Assembly (NCBI GenBank): GCA_016699715.1
Contig: CP065007.1
Location: 124,001-188,000, forward strand
Source: Candidatus Competibacteraceae bacterium
Lineage (GTDB): Bacteria; Pseudomonadota; Gammaproteobacteria; Competibacterales; Competibacteraceae
DNA length: 64,000 bases
Direction: 5' to 3'
Positions 16,606-25,421 of this stretch are shown here, in pieces. Under the pieces are notes generated by a model. It searched no databases. It was not told the DNA's origin and was given only the letters and a program-made list of their open reading frames with translations. A program made the position numbers and the translations under genes. Each line of letters starts with the position of its first letter. The first letter of the stretch is position 1.

Positions 16606-17216
16606 GCCGGCGCCAGTCCCCAACGTGCCAGCAGTTTCGGCCGGTTCAATTCCAGCCATTGCAGGGCGATGATCGGCGCGGCCGAGTTGATGCGGCCGGT
16701 ATGCAGCAACTCCAGCGCCTCGGCACGGGAGACCAGGTGTAAGCGGATGTCTTCATGCTCGGAAGCGAGCCCGCGAATGCCGGGATCGAGGGTCGAAGTG
16801 TCCACCCGGCCACAGAACAGGGTGATGCTTTCGGAGGTGCCGCCGGGGCTGACCAGATAGTGGCAGATGGGCATCAATTCCAGTAACTCGCAGCCGGCTT
16901 CCTCCTCGGTTTCGCGCCGCGCCACTTCCTCGGTGGTTTCGGCGGGATCGTCCATGATGCCGGCGACGATCTCCAGCAACCAGGGACCGCCGGGAAACTC
17001 CATCGCGCCGACCCGGAATTGCTCCAGCAAAACCACTTGATCTCGATCCGGGTCGAACAACAGGACCGCAACCGCATGACCGCGTTCCAGACACTCGCGG
17101 GTAATTTCCGGGCTCCAGCCGCCGGCGAACAGTTCGTGTTTCAGCCGGTATTGCTCCATGCGGAAAAAACCGCGATAGCAAAGGATCTTGTCGAGGATGG
17201 TAAATTGGTGATTCAT
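16602..17216 (-). CDS. nudF: ADP-ribose pyrophosphatase (Nudix hydrolase NudF)
   Basis: A 204-residue Nudix enzyme that hydrolyses ADP-ribose to AMP and ribose 5-phosphate in the cytoplasm. The Nudix box GIMDDPAETTEEVARRETEE followed by EAG fits GX5EX7REUXEEXGU with all catalytic glutamates. The preceding LLEIVAGIMD and following LVSPGGTSESITLFCGRVD are typical of the ADP-ribose subfamily, where the SPG(G)xxxE loop contacts substrate. The N terminus FFRMEQYRLKHELFAGGWS also matches. Stop codons of this gene and the DUF7931-like gene overlap in CTAG at 16602-16605. It is divergent from a small lipoprotein gene. Confidence 0.92.
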   Translation of the reverse strand: MNHQFTILDKILCYRGFFRMEQYRLKHELFAGGWSPEITRECLERGHAVAVLLFDPDRDQVVLLEQFRVGAMEFPGGPWLLEIVAGIMDDPAETTEEVARRETEEEAGCELLELMPICHYLVSPGGTSESITLFCGRVDTSTLDPGIRGLASEHEDIRLHLVSRAEALELLHTGRINSAAPIIALQWLELNRPKLLARWGLAPA

Positions 17217-17295
17217 GGCAGGTCCCGCGCGGATGGAAAGAATGGCCCAGCTTGTCGCCGGCGGTCAGCCGGCCAAGAGTAACGGAGAGGTCCGA

Positions 17296-17781
17296 ATGGC
17301 AATGATAACTCGATACGGTGGCCGGTCATGGGTCTGGGTGGTCTTGGTGCTGGCGATGACGGCCTGCTCGCGCCCGGCCGATTCCCCCGAGACCGAAATC
17401 CGCCAATTCATCGCCCGGGCTCAGGTCGCGGCTGAGGAGCGCAACATGCGCGATCTGCGCGCGCTGATCGCGGATGATTACAGCGATGCCCAGGGTCTCG
17501 ACCGCAAGGCGGTGGAAAGCCTGATCCGCCTGCACGTCCTGCGCCATCAGTCCATCCATTTGTTCACCCGGATTCGCGACATCGTGCTCACGGACCCGGA
17601 TCATGCCACGGTCAGTGTGGCGGCGGCGCTAGCCGGTCGGCCGGTGGCCAGCGCCGACCAACTGATCGATCTGAATGCCGATCTTTACCGCTTCGACTTC
17701 GCGCTGATCCGTCGAGGCCGGGATGATTGGCAGGTTCTGCACGCCACTTGGGAGCGGGCGAAGCTGGACGATTTTTGGTAG
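17296..17781 (+). CDS. Small lipoprotein with NTF2-like fold (putative)
   Basis: A 161-residue predicted lipoprotein: a hydrophobic segment ends in LAMTAC with acylation at Cys24. The mature part (ETEIRQFIARAQVAAEERNM, LRALIADDYSDAQG, and a C-terminal stretch ending WERAKLDDFW) has the helix-then-sheet pattern of NTF2/SnoaL-like domains, but I cannot name a substrate. GGAGAGG lies 6 bases upstream of the ATG at 17296. It precedes the S8 protease gene by 27 bp and may be co-transcribed with it. Confidence 0.65.
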   Translation: MAMITRYGGRSWVWVVLVLAMTACSRPADSPETEIRQFIARAQVAAEERNMRDLRALIADDYSDAQGLDRKAVESLIRLHVLRHQSIHLFTRIRDIVLTDPDHATVSVAAALAGRPVASADQLIDLNADLYRFDFALIRRGRDDWQVLHATWERAKLDDFW

Positions 17782-17808
17782 CGTCGCTCGTTATCAGAGA
17801 GAGCAAGC

Positions 17809-20436
17809 ATGAAACCTGAACGTTTAAAACGGGCGTTCCGGGTCGTGGGATTGGCGGTTTTGCTGCACGCGTGTGGCGGGGGCGATGGGGGTGACGATTC
17901 ACCTACGCCTACGCCTACTACGCCTACGCCGCCGGCCGCCCGGTTCACCTTGAGCGGTACGGTGCGGCCGGCTTCCGGCGTCGCCACGGACAGCGATGTC
18001 AACGATCCGCTGGCGCCCTACCATTCCAACGATTCGGTCGCCGATCCCCAGCCGATTCCCAACCCGGTCACCCTCGGTGGCTACGCCAACCAGCCCGGCG
18101 CTGGACCGGCGGGACGATCGCGCGGCGGCGGCGATGCGAGCGATGTGTACAAGATTAAGCTGTTGGCCGGTCAGCAGATCAGCCTGCAAATCGCCGGCGA
18201 CGGCATCCAGAACGATCTGGATTTGAGCTTGGCCGATCTCGACGGCAACATCCTCGACGCGGCGATCAGCCAGAACCGGGTGGAATCGCTGACGGTGGCT
18301 ACGAGCGGCGATTATCTGCTGGTCGTGACCGCGGATCGCGGCGCGTCGAATTATGTGTTGACCGTCGGTCAGGCGCTGGCATCGACCGCGACAGGGATGC
18401 GGTTGAGCGATCCCTTCATCGCGGGCGAGGCCATTACCCGCTTTCGGCCGGCGGCGGTGCGAGGCGATGGTTTGCGGGCTCAGCTGCGGGCGCTGGGCTC
18501 GATGGGGGATCGGCCGGCGGAATCCAAACCGCGCAATGCCCTGGTCGATTTGGCGGGACTGAAGCGGATCGTGGCCTATCAAAAGCGGGCCAGCGTCACT
18601 CAGACCCGTTTCCCCGGCGGTTTCCAGATCGCCGATCCGCTTCCGCGGGAGAAATTGGAAACCCTGTATGCGATCAAGGCAATGAAGCGCGATCCAGAGG
18701 TCGCGGACGTGGGACCCAACTACATCCGCCGCGCGCAGTTCGTCCCCAACGATCCGCTATACCGATTCCAGTGGCACTATCCGCGGATCAACTTGCCGCA
18801 AGCCTGGGATCTGACCACGGGTACCGATGCGATCGTGGCGGTGATCGATACCGGCGTTGTGCTCAGCCATCCCGACCTGCAAGGGCAGTTAGTGGAAGGC
18901 TACGACTTCATCAGCAATCCCAGCAACGCCGGCGACGGCGACGGTATCGATTCCAATCCGGACGATCCGGGCGATCGCTCCAATCCCGGCGGCGGCAGTT
19001 CCTTCCACGGTACTCACATTGCCGGCACGGTGGCGGCCGCCACTAATAACAGCGTTGGTGGCGCGGGTGTCGCCTTTGGGGCCAAGGTCATGCCCTTGCG
19101 CGCCCTGGGGCGCTTCGGTGGCACCGATTACGATATCGAACAGGCCGTGCGCTACGCCGCCGGTTTGCCCAACGACTCCGGCACCGTGCCGCCGCGCCGC
19201 GCCGATGTGATCAACCTTAGCGTCGGTGGTCCCGGTTTCTCCACGGCCACCCAAGCGGTTTACGATCAGGCACGCGCCGCCGGTGTGGTCATCGTCGCCG
19301 CCGCTGGCAACGATGGCAGCAGCACGCCGTTCTATCCGGCGGCCTTTCCCAGTGTGTTGGGGGTCGGTGCCGTGGATATCAACAAGGAGCGGGCGCCATA
19401 CTCCAATTTTGGAACCGCCGTTAGTGTGGTCGCGCCCGGCGGCAATACCGCCCGCGACGTGAACGGCGACGGCAAGCCGGACGGCGTGCTTAGCACGGTC
19501 GCCAGCGACAGCAGCGGCACCTTGGTCAACGATTACGTCATCTGGCAGGGAACCTCGATGGCGACGCCGCATGTGGCCGGGGTGCTGGCGCTGATGAAAT
19601 CCGCCGCGCCGAATCTGAGGCCCCAGGACATCGACACGCTGTTGGCCAGCGGCGCGCTGACCGAGGATTTGGGTGCGCCGGGCCGGGACGACCAGTTCGG
19701 TTACGGCTTGGTTAATGCCTACAAGGCGGTGATTGCCGCCGCCGACAGCGCGGGGCGACCCGTGGACCCGATGCCAATTCTCACGATCAGTCCGGCGGCG
19801 CTGAATTTTGGCATTAGCCTCGATAGTCAGACCTTGACGGTGCTCAACGGCGGCGGCGGCAATTTGAGCGTGAACCCGCCCAGCGAAGATTCCGGCGGCT
19901 GGCTGAGCGTGACGCCGATTCAGGTGAACGCCGACGGCACCGGCAGCTACACGGTTGCGGTACAGCGCGAAAATCTGGCGGATGGCGTGTACAGCGCGAC
20001 CATGACCTTTCGCTCCAATGTCAATACGATTCCGGTGAACGTCATCATGCAGGTGGCCCACCATCTGAGCGCCGGTTCGGTCGGGCAGCAATATGTGCTA
20101 TTGGTCAAGCCCGAGAGCGGCGAGACCGTGAAGGATGTGGCCGGGCAGTTGCAGCCGGACGGTGGTTACACCTTCAGCCTGTCGGACATCCCGGCCGGCG
20201 CCTACCAGCTCTTCACCGGTTCCGACGTCAACAACGATCTGTTGATTTGCGATGCGGGCGAGTCCTGCGGCGCCTATCTCACTCTCGACGCGCCGGTAAT
20301 CATCGAGGTCGATCGGGATCTGAGCGGCCTGGATTTTGTCAGCGGGTTCACCGTGCAGCTGCCGGGCACCCAGACCGCCGGGCGCGAAACCGGGATGCGG
20401 CGCGGTGCGGGCAAGCGAGTCGGTGGCTCGCGATGA
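17809..20436 (+). CDS. Subtilisin-like (S8) serine protease, lipoprotein
   Basis: An 875-residue lipoprotein protease. The N terminus ends in LLHACGGG (lipobox Cys), followed by a Thr-Pro linker. A pre-peptidase C-terminal (PPC)-like beta domain spans about residues 100-190, then a propeptide-like stretch. The S8 catalytic domain has Asp347 (VAVIDTGVV), His400 (HGTHIAGT) and Ser583 (GTSMATPHVAG), with AAAGNDG holding the oxyanion Asn. After about residue 655 come a BACON-like beta domain and a terminal beta domain (about 755-860). It should act at the outer membrane or periplasm. A GAGAGAG sequence precedes the ATG. The stop overlaps the next gene by ATGA. No export or maturation genes are adjacent. 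Confidence 0.9.
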   Translation: MKPERLKRAFRVVGLAVLLHACGGGDGGDDSPTPTPTTPTPPAARFTLSGTVRPASGVATDSDVNDPLAPYHSNDSVADPQPIPNPVTLGGYANQPGAGPAGRSRGGGDASDVYKIKLLAGQQISLQIAGDGIQNDLDLSLADLDGNILDAAISQNRVESLTVATSGDYLLVVTADRGASNYVLTVGQALASTATGMRLSDPFIAGEAITRFRPAAVRGDGLRAQLRALGSMGDRPAESKPRNALVDLAGLKRIVAYQKRASVTQTRFPGGFQIADPLPREKLETLYAIKAMKRDPEVADVGPNYIRRAQFVPNDPLYRFQWHYPRINLPQAWDLTTGTDAIVAVIDTGVVLSHPDLQGQLVEGYDFISNPSNAGDGDGIDSNPDDPGDRSNPGGGSSFHGTHIAGTVAAATNNSVGGAGVAFGAKVMPLRALGRFGGTDYDIEQAVRYAAGLPNDSGTVPPRRADVINLSVGGPGFSTATQAVYDQARAAGVVIVAAAGNDGSSTPFYPAAFPSVLGVGAVDINKERAPYSNFGTAVSVVAPGGNTARDVNGDGKPDGVLSTVASDSSGTLVNDYVIWQGTSMATPHVAGVLALMKSAAPNLRPQDIDTLLASGALTEDLGAPGRDDQFGYGLVNAYKAVIAAADSAGRPVDPMPILTISPAALNFGISLDSQTLTVLNGGGGNLSVNPPSEDSGGWLSVTPIQVNADGTGSYTVAVQRENLADGVYSATMTFRSNVNTIPVNVIMQVAHHLSAGSVGQQYVLLVKPESGETVKDVAGQLQPDGGYTFSLSDIPAGAYQLFTGSDVNNDLLICDAGESCGAYLTLDAPVIIEVDRDLSGLDFVSGFTVQLPGTQTAGRETGMRRGAGKRVGGSR
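17902..17930 (+). repeat. CCTACG short tandem repeat in the S8 protease linker
   Basis: Several CCTACG units, one interrupted by an extra ACT, encode the Pro-Thr linker (PTPTPTTPTP) right after the lipobox. Such in-phase hexamer arrays can change length by slippage without breaking the frame. Confidence 0.7.
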
Positions 20437-20924
20437 GTCGGTCGGGCTGGATGCTGGCGGCGTTGGCGCTGATTTCGGGTTGTGCCCAAACCGGCGCCGG
20501 GGAAGATGTGGCGTTGTCGGTGGCCTCGTTATACGGCAGCGGCCAGTGCGGCGGCCTGGAACGCCCCGCCGTGATCTGGATCGTCAGCGCGGCGGAGTGG
20601 CGGTCCTGGCATGGGCGGATCACCAGCCCGCAAATGAACCAGTCGTCCCCGCCACCGGTGGATTTCAGCCGGGAGGGGGTGTTGCTGGTTGCGATGGGCA
20701 CGCGGCCGTCGGCCGGTTACGGCCTGAGCCTGGCGGGCGAATCGGCGACCGTGCGGGATGGCGTGCTGTCGGTGCGGGTGGACTGGCGCGAGCCGCCGCC
20801 GGGCTATCGGCAAGCGCAGGTCGTGACCAGCCCCTGCCTTGCGCTCAAGGTTCCGGCCGTGCCGTTCGCGCGGATCGCGGTGCTGGACCCGGAAGGCCGG
20901 GTACGGCTGGAAAGTACCCGCTAG
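20433..20924 (+). CDS. PrcB-like domain lipoprotein
   Basis: A 163-residue predicted lipoprotein: MSRSGWMLAALALISGCAQ ends in a lipobox. The middle and C-terminal part (VDFSREGVLLVAMGTRPSAG, YGLSLAGESA, then PGYRQAQVVTSPCLALKVP) matches the PrcB C-terminal domain pattern, named after a protein that stabilises a protease complex in Treponema denticola. The ATG overlaps the S8 protease stop (ATGA), so the two are probably translationally coupled and may act together at the membrane. The gene ends convergently with mtfA in a shared CTAG. The specific partnership is inference. Confidence 0.65.
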   Translation: MSRSGWMLAALALISGCAQTGAGEDVALSVASLYGSGQCGGLERPAVIWIVSAAEWRSWHGRITSPQMNQSSPPPVDFSREGVLLVAMGTRPSAGYGLSLAGESATVRDGVLSVRVDWREPPPGYRQAQVVTSPCLALKVPAVPFARIAVLDPEGRVRLESTR

Positions 20925-21691
20925 CCGTCGGGTCGGGCCAGTGGGTCCTGCCGGTAGAACGCCTGAAGCTGCCGGTAAATCTCCGGGTAGGTTTCGATCA
21001 CCCGCTCGGGCGCGGTAAAAAAGGTTTCGCTGATCACCGCGAAGAATTCGCCGGGGCTGTCGGCGGCGTAGGGGTCCAACGCTGTCGGCTGGCCCTGCTC
21101 CACCTCCTGGCACAACCGCTGGTACGCCTCGTTGAAGGCGTGGCTCCAGTCCCACACTTTCATGTCGCGGTGCAGCGGCGGCAGGCCGTTGACCTCGCCG
21201 GTCAGCATGTCCAGCTTGTGGGCCATTTCGTGGATCACGACGTTGTGGCCCAGCTCCGTGGCGCTGGCCGCGATGTCAGCCCAGGACAGGATCACCGGTC
21301 CACGCTCCCAGGCCTCGCCGATCAGCGGCCGGTGGACGCTGTGGACCAGACCGTTCGGATCGGTGTATTCATGCCGGGCCAGGAACCCTTCGGGGTAGAG
21401 GATCACCGAACTCCAACCCCGGTAGTAGTCCAGTCCGAGATTCAGGATCGGCAAACAGGCTTGGGCGGCGATGCGCGGCCCCATCTCGGGTGTCAGTTCC
21501 AAATCGCCGGCCGGGTCCAGCGCCTTCTCGTGCAGGAACAGTGTCGCCAAATCGCGCAGCCGTTCCCGTTCCGGCGGATTCAAACGCTCCACCAGCGGCA
21601 GTGTCGCCACGGCCGCCCGCCATGTGGTTGCCGGAATGCGGCTTCGCTCCAGCCGGCGGCGGCGCAGCCAGCTCCGCAACAGGGCAAACAT
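20921..21691 (-). CDS. mtfA: Zinc-dependent peptidase MtfA (Mlc titration factor A)
   Basis: A 256-residue cytoplasmic M90-family protein. HEMAH (His154, Glu155, His158) in VVIHEMAHKLDMLTGEVNG is the zinc site, and SPGEFFAVISETFF supplies the downstream conserved glutamates. In E. coli, MtfA binds the repressor Mlc and thereby affects glucose-PTS expression, and it has weak aminopeptidase activity. There is no Mlc homologue in view. The C-terminal stop codon overlaps the stop of the PrcB-like gene (CTAG at 20921-20924). The length is near the family norm. Confidence 0.9.
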   Translation of the reverse strand: MFALLRSWLRRRRLERSRIPATTWRAAVATLPLVERLNPPERERLRDLATLFLHEKALDPAGDLELTPEMGPRIAAQACLPILNLGLDYYRGWSSVILYPEGFLARHEYTDPNGLVHSVHRPLIGEAWERGPVILSWADIAASATELGHNVVIHEMAHKLDMLTGEVNGLPPLHRDMKVWDWSHAFNEAYQRLCQEVEQGQPTALDPYAADSPGEFFAVISETFFTAPERVIETYPEIYRQLQAFYRQDPLARPDG

Positions 21692-21731
21692 CAGGTCGCT
21701 CGGCGTTGTCGAGGTGTGGCGAGGTTCCCGC

Positions 21732-21974
21732 CTAATCCTTCCGCTCCCCTTGTGCCTTGGTTTCCCGCGTCCGCGCCAGATAGCGATCCGACCAGCGCGC
21801 CAGCGCGTAGATGGGGTAGCCGATCGTCACCACCGCCAGCAGGATGCAAATGCTCAGGGCGACGACCTTGGGCAGTCGTGTCCACCATGCGTCGATGAAG
21901 TACACCAATCCCCAGAGCAGCGAGCCGGTGATGCCGATGGAAACCAGAAAAGCCAGGATGTCGCTGCGTTGCAT
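21732..21974 (-). CDS. Small membrane protein, function unknown
   Basis: An 80-residue protein with two predicted membrane segments (LAFLVSIGITGSLLWGLVYF and VVALSICILLAVVTIGYPIY) and a basic cytoplasmic tail rich in Arg, Lys and Glu. GGAG lies 8 bases upstream of the ATG at 21974. It is 40 bp upstream of mtfA on the same strand and likely in the same transcript. I do not recognise the family. Confidence 0.6.
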   Translation of the reverse strand: MQRSDILAFLVSIGITGSLLWGLVYFIDAWWTRLPKVVALSICILLAVVTIGYPIYALARWSDRYLARTRETKAQGERKD

Positions 21975-22037
21975 GGGGAAGCTCCGTTGGAGGCATGCCG
22001 CCGTGAGGGGGTGTTATACCAATTCTGAATAGGTTTT

Positions 22038-22109
22038 CGTCATTCCCGCGAATGCGGGAATCCAGGCCGCCGCTGAAAAACGGGATACCCGCTTTCGCGG
22101 GTATGACGA
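22038..22109. repeat. REP-like palindromic element (two hairpins in inverted orientation)
   Basis: GTCATTCCCGCGAATGCGGGAATCC at 22039-22063 (two overlapping halves: ATTCCCGC and GCGGGAAT) is itself palindromic. A near-inverted copy follows (GGATACCCGCTTTCGCGGGTATGAC). Both can form hairpins and the pair forms a larger cruciform. The CATTCCCGCGAA-type core is a common dispersed intergenic repeat in proteobacteria. The surrounding 21.98-22.58 kb holds no gene I can support. Confidence 0.75.
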
Positions 22110-22582
22110 ACAGGGTGGTTATTGGCCTCCGAAAAGAACAAAACCTATCGGGAAACGATATTACGGTCGCCGCCGGGCAATCCGCGCTGCATGCGGGATA
22201 CCGCTACCGTGCGTGTCGGTTCCATTTTACCAGCGGTTTGAAGCGATGAACCCGTTGCCGCATGGCGCGGTGTTTTCCCGATGAGCCGGCAAGGCTGGAC
22301 GATGGTGGCGAGCATCCGGCCAGCGTCCGACAGTTTCGTCGGTAAGAATTATGGGTTCCGGGTCTATTTCCGGCAAGCGTTGAGCGGATATCGGGAGTCG
22401 CCATAAGATCGATCGGGTGGGTTCGGCCGTGCCGGGCGGGTCCGAAGAGGCGGTGACGCGAATCCTTGCCGCGTCGGATTGGCAAGGGGTGGGCGGCAAC
22501 CCTTTCCACGATTGTCTATAGTCACAGGATTCCGCCCGCCGCCGGGCGGCATGATCCGTGATGGATCGAGCATTGTCTCTGC

Positions 22583-25174
22583 ATGTGGATAGGTATGTCG
22601 CAATCGTTGTTTTTGGCATTTACTTACGCGCTGGTCGCGGCGTTCTGGATCTTCGGGTCCGATCAGCTCGTTCTGTGGTTGAGCGTCGATCCGGTGGCGC
22701 TGACTCGCATACAAACCGCCAAGGATTGGTTTTTCGTGGCGGTGACCGCTCTGCTGCTGTACTTGACCTTGCACCGCTTCGAAGTCGAACGCGATGTGGC
22801 GGGCGACCGGATTGGCCGGGCCATTTCCACTCTTCGAACCGCTTTGACGCTGGTCGTGGTGCCGGTGGCCCTGATCATGATCGTTGCGATACTGGGTGCC
22901 ATGGCCTACCGTGAAGCGATCCAGAACCTGAGTTACGACGAATTGGCTCGTATCCGCTGGCTGGCGCTGTGGATTGGTTTCGTGCTGTTGTTCGCGCTGA
23001 GCGCCGGTGCCGCCGGTATTCTGCTGTGGTGGCAGAACGCCAAGTCACGCTTCGAACTGGAGCACCTGCGTGACGAACTCGAACGCGCCAATCTCCAGCA
23101 TCGCTACGAGCAACTCGCCCAGCAATCGCTGGATGTCGTGCTGTTGTTGGGCGAGGACGGCACCATCATCGAAGCCAACGACCAGGTGTGGAATTATTAC
23201 GGCCTCCGTCCGGAGGAGTTGAAGGGACAGCACGTCAGTGTGCTGCGGGCGCCCTCCCATCGGGATGCGGTGGAGCACGATTATCGTCGGGTGGCCGCCG
23301 CCGGCGGAGCGTTGTTCGAGGTTTTGCACCAGCGACGGGTTGGTGGTGCCACGTTCCCGGTCGAAGTCAGCGCGCGCCCCCTGACCAGTCGGGAACACCG
23401 CTACTATCAGTCCGTGGTCCGCGATATTTCCGAGCGCAAGCAGGCGGAAGCCGCCTTGGCCGAGCGGGAGCGGCGTTTCCGCGGCACGTTTGAGCAGGCG
23501 GCGGTCGGCATTGCCCATGTCGCGCCCGACGGCCGCTGGTTGCGGGTCAACGACCGACTGTGCGCGATCATCGGTTATCCGCGTCTGGAACTGCTGCAAA
23601 AAAACTTTCAGGACATTACTCATCCCGACGATCTGGACAAGGATCAGCATTTGGTGAACCAGATTCTGTCGGGTCAGATTCAGACCTATTCGATGGAAAA
23701 GCGCTATCTGCATAAGAACGGCACGGTCGTGTGGATCGATCTCACGGTGTCGTTGGTGCGGGACGCCGGCGGGCAGCCGGAGTACCTCATCAGCGTGATC
23801 GACGACATCACCAGCCGCAAATTGGCCGAGCAGCGCCTAGCGCGGATCACCCGATTTTACGCGGCGCTGAACTTGACCAGTCAGACCATCCTGCACAACG
23901 AGGGGACCGACGGATTATTCGAGGAAGTATGTCGCATCGCGGTCAAGTGTGGCGACCTCAAGGGGGCCTGGATCGGTTTGCGGGACCCGCATACCCAGCA
24001 GTTGCGCGTGGTGGCGGCTTACGGCGAGCTGCGCGGGCGACTGGCGTCGCTGGACCCGATGATCGAGTCGGACGGCGCCGCCCTGCCGTACCGGCCGGCG
24101 CAAGTGGTGTTGGCCAGCGGCTCGCACTGGGTCGGCAACGATTTGTTCTACGATAGCGGCGAGGAAGCGCCCGACTGGCAGATCCTGATGGCGACCGCCG
24201 GAGTGCGGTCTTGCGCGGTTTTCCCGTTGAAGCGGGCGGGCGTGGTGGTGGGCGCGCTTAATCTGTTTGCCTCCGAGCCTGACTTCTTCGATCTGGAGTT
24301 GACCGCGCTACTGGACGAGATGGTCGCCGAAGTTTCCTTCGCGCTGGATAGTTTCGAACGCGAACGCCAGCGCCAGCAGGCCGAGGCGGCGTTGCGGGAT
24401 AGCGAAAGCCGTTACCGCTTGTTGTTCGAGGCAAATCCGGTACCGATGTGGGTGTACGATCTGGAGACCTTGCGGTTCCTGGCCGTCAATGATGCCGCCA
24501 TCGATCATTATGGTTACAGCCGCGCCGAATTCCTGGCGATGACCATCGCCGATATCCGCCCGCCCGAGGATGTTCCGGGCCTGCTGGAAAGCATCGCCCA
24601 GGTTAAAGAGGGATTGGTGCGGTCCGAAGCGCGCAAGCATCGCAAGAAAGACGGCATGCGGATCGATGTCGAAATCGTTTCCCACACCCTCGATTGGGGC
24701 GGACGCCGCGCCAAAATGATCATGGCCCACGATATCACCACTCAGTTAAGGACCGAGCGGGAGCTGCTGCTGGCCGCCGCGGTTTACGAACAAAGCACCG
24801 AGGGGATTTTGATCAGCGATGCCAAGAACCGCATTATTTCGGTCAATCGGGCCTTCACCCGGGTGACGGGTTATTCATTGGAAGATGTACGTGGACGGAA
24901 TCCCAATATTCTGTCTTCTGGCCGGCACGACCGGGAGTTCTACACTTCGATGTGGGTGGAGTTGGAACGAGTGGGTCATTGGCAGGGAGAAATCTGGAAC
25001 CGACGCAAGAACGGCGAGATTTATCCTGAATGGCTGGGATTGACCCTGCTGCGCGATGCCAAGGGCCAGACCATCAACCATGTGGCTATCTTCAATGACA
25101 TCGGCGCCATCAGGGCGGACGGACGCCGGTACGGCATTCGCTCCGCGACCGTTCCTCCAACCATGGATTCCTGA
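22583..25174 (+). CDS. Membrane PAS/GAF sensor protein lacking an output domain
   Basis: An 863-residue protein. Four hydrophobic segments lie in the first 155 residues, followed by a short coiled coil. Then come PAS-1 (about 165-285, ending VVRDISERKQAEAALAERE), PAS-2 with PAC (about 290-405, SVIDDITSRKLAEQ), a GAF domain (about 415-590, with VFPLKRAGVVVGALNLFASE), PAS-3 (about 595-715) and PAS-4 (about 720-840, ending NHVAIFNDIGAI). Such N-terminal arrangements usually lead into GGDEF/EAL or a histidine kinase. Here the protein stops about 20 residues after the last PAS with an Arg-rich tail, so no enzymatic output is present. Downstream DNA is scrambled, which suggests loss of the 3' part. 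Start at 22583 or 22595. Confidence 0.8.
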   Translation: MWIGMSQSLFLAFTYALVAAFWIFGSDQLVLWLSVDPVALTRIQTAKDWFFVAVTALLLYLTLHRFEVERDVAGDRIGRAISTLRTALTLVVVPVALIMIVAILGAMAYREAIQNLSYDELARIRWLALWIGFVLLFALSAGAAGILLWWQNAKSRFELEHLRDELERANLQHRYEQLAQQSLDVVLLLGEDGTIIEANDQVWNYYGLRPEELKGQHVSVLRAPSHRDAVEHDYRRVAAAGGALFEVLHQRRVGGATFPVEVSARPLTSREHRYYQSVVRDISERKQAEAALAERERRFRGTFEQAAVGIAHVAPDGRWLRVNDRLCAIIGYPRLELLQKNFQDITHPDDLDKDQHLVNQILSGQIQTYSMEKRYLHKNGTVVWIDLTVSLVRDAGGQPEYLISVIDDITSRKLAEQRLARITRFYAALNLTSQTILHNEGTDGLFEEVCRIAVKCGDLKGAWIGLRDPHTQQLRVVAAYGELRGRLASLDPMIESDGAALPYRPAQVVLASGSHWVGNDLFYDSGEEAPDWQILMATAGVRSCAVFPLKRAGVVVGALNLFASEPDFFDLELTALLDEMVAEVSFALDSFERERQRQQAEAALRDSESRYRLLFEANPVPMWVYDLETLRFLAVNDAAIDHYGYSRAEFLAMTIADIRPPEDVPGLLESIAQVKEGLVRSEARKHRKKDGMRIDVEIVSHTLDWGGRRAKMIMAHDITTQLRTERELLLAAAVYEQSTEGILISDAKNRIISVNRAFTRVTGYSLEDVRGRNPNILSSGRHDREFYTSMWVELERVGHWQGEIWNRRKNGEIYPEWLGLTLLRDAKGQTINHVAIFNDIGAIRADGRRYGIRSATVPPTMDS

Positions 25175-25238
25175 CCGCGCTACCGGTCGTTTTCCACCGC
25201 CCGCAAGGGTGGGCTCTAGCGGAAAAACGGAAACCGGC

Positions 25239-25262
25239 CTTGATCCATGGCTTGATCCATGG
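25239..25262 (+). repeat. 12-bp tandem duplication
   Basis: CTTGATCCATGG occurs twice back to back, then partially again as CTTATCG. It lies between the end of the sensor gene and the first permease-tail remnant, and probably marks slippage or a recombination joint. Confidence 0.8.
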
Positions 25263-25266
25263 CTTA

Positions 25267-25326
25267 TCGCCGCTGGCCGGTTGGCTGGCACACCGCTGGC
25301 CGATGCACGGTGCCGGGCGTGGTTGA
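25267..25326 (+). pseudogene. Amino-acid ABC permease C-terminal tail, degenerate copy A
   Basis: In frame, 19 codons read SPLAGWLAHRWPMHGAGRG and stop. They match, at DNA and protein level, the tail of the remnant that ends at 25547 (LLVSWLERRLPVHGAGRG), including the same GAGRG-stop ending. There is no start or upstream coding. It is a second, more diverged copy of the same gene end. Confidence 0.6.
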
Positions 25327-25341
25327 ATGTGAGTGAGAAAT

Positions 25342-25385
25342 CCCCTCGGCTTCGCCACTCCCCTTGTCAAAGGAGAGTTGAGGGG
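25342..25385. repeat. Dispersed palindromic repeat (CCCCTC...AAAGGAGAG...GAGGGG type)
   Basis: CCCCTC at 25342 and GAGGGG at 25380-25385 enclose ACTCCCCTTGTCAAAGGAGA, which also self-pairs. This is the general form of a common intergenic repeat in proteobacterial genomes. It sits between the two permease-tail remnants. Confidence 0.6.
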
Positions 25386-25421
25386 ACTTTCAAGCACTAT
25401 GAAATTAAATTGAATTAAATC

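Noticed and set aside
22204..22619. Open frames on both strands in the gap before the PAS sensor gene
   Set aside because: No motif, poor start signals and mutual overlap; treated as non-coding.
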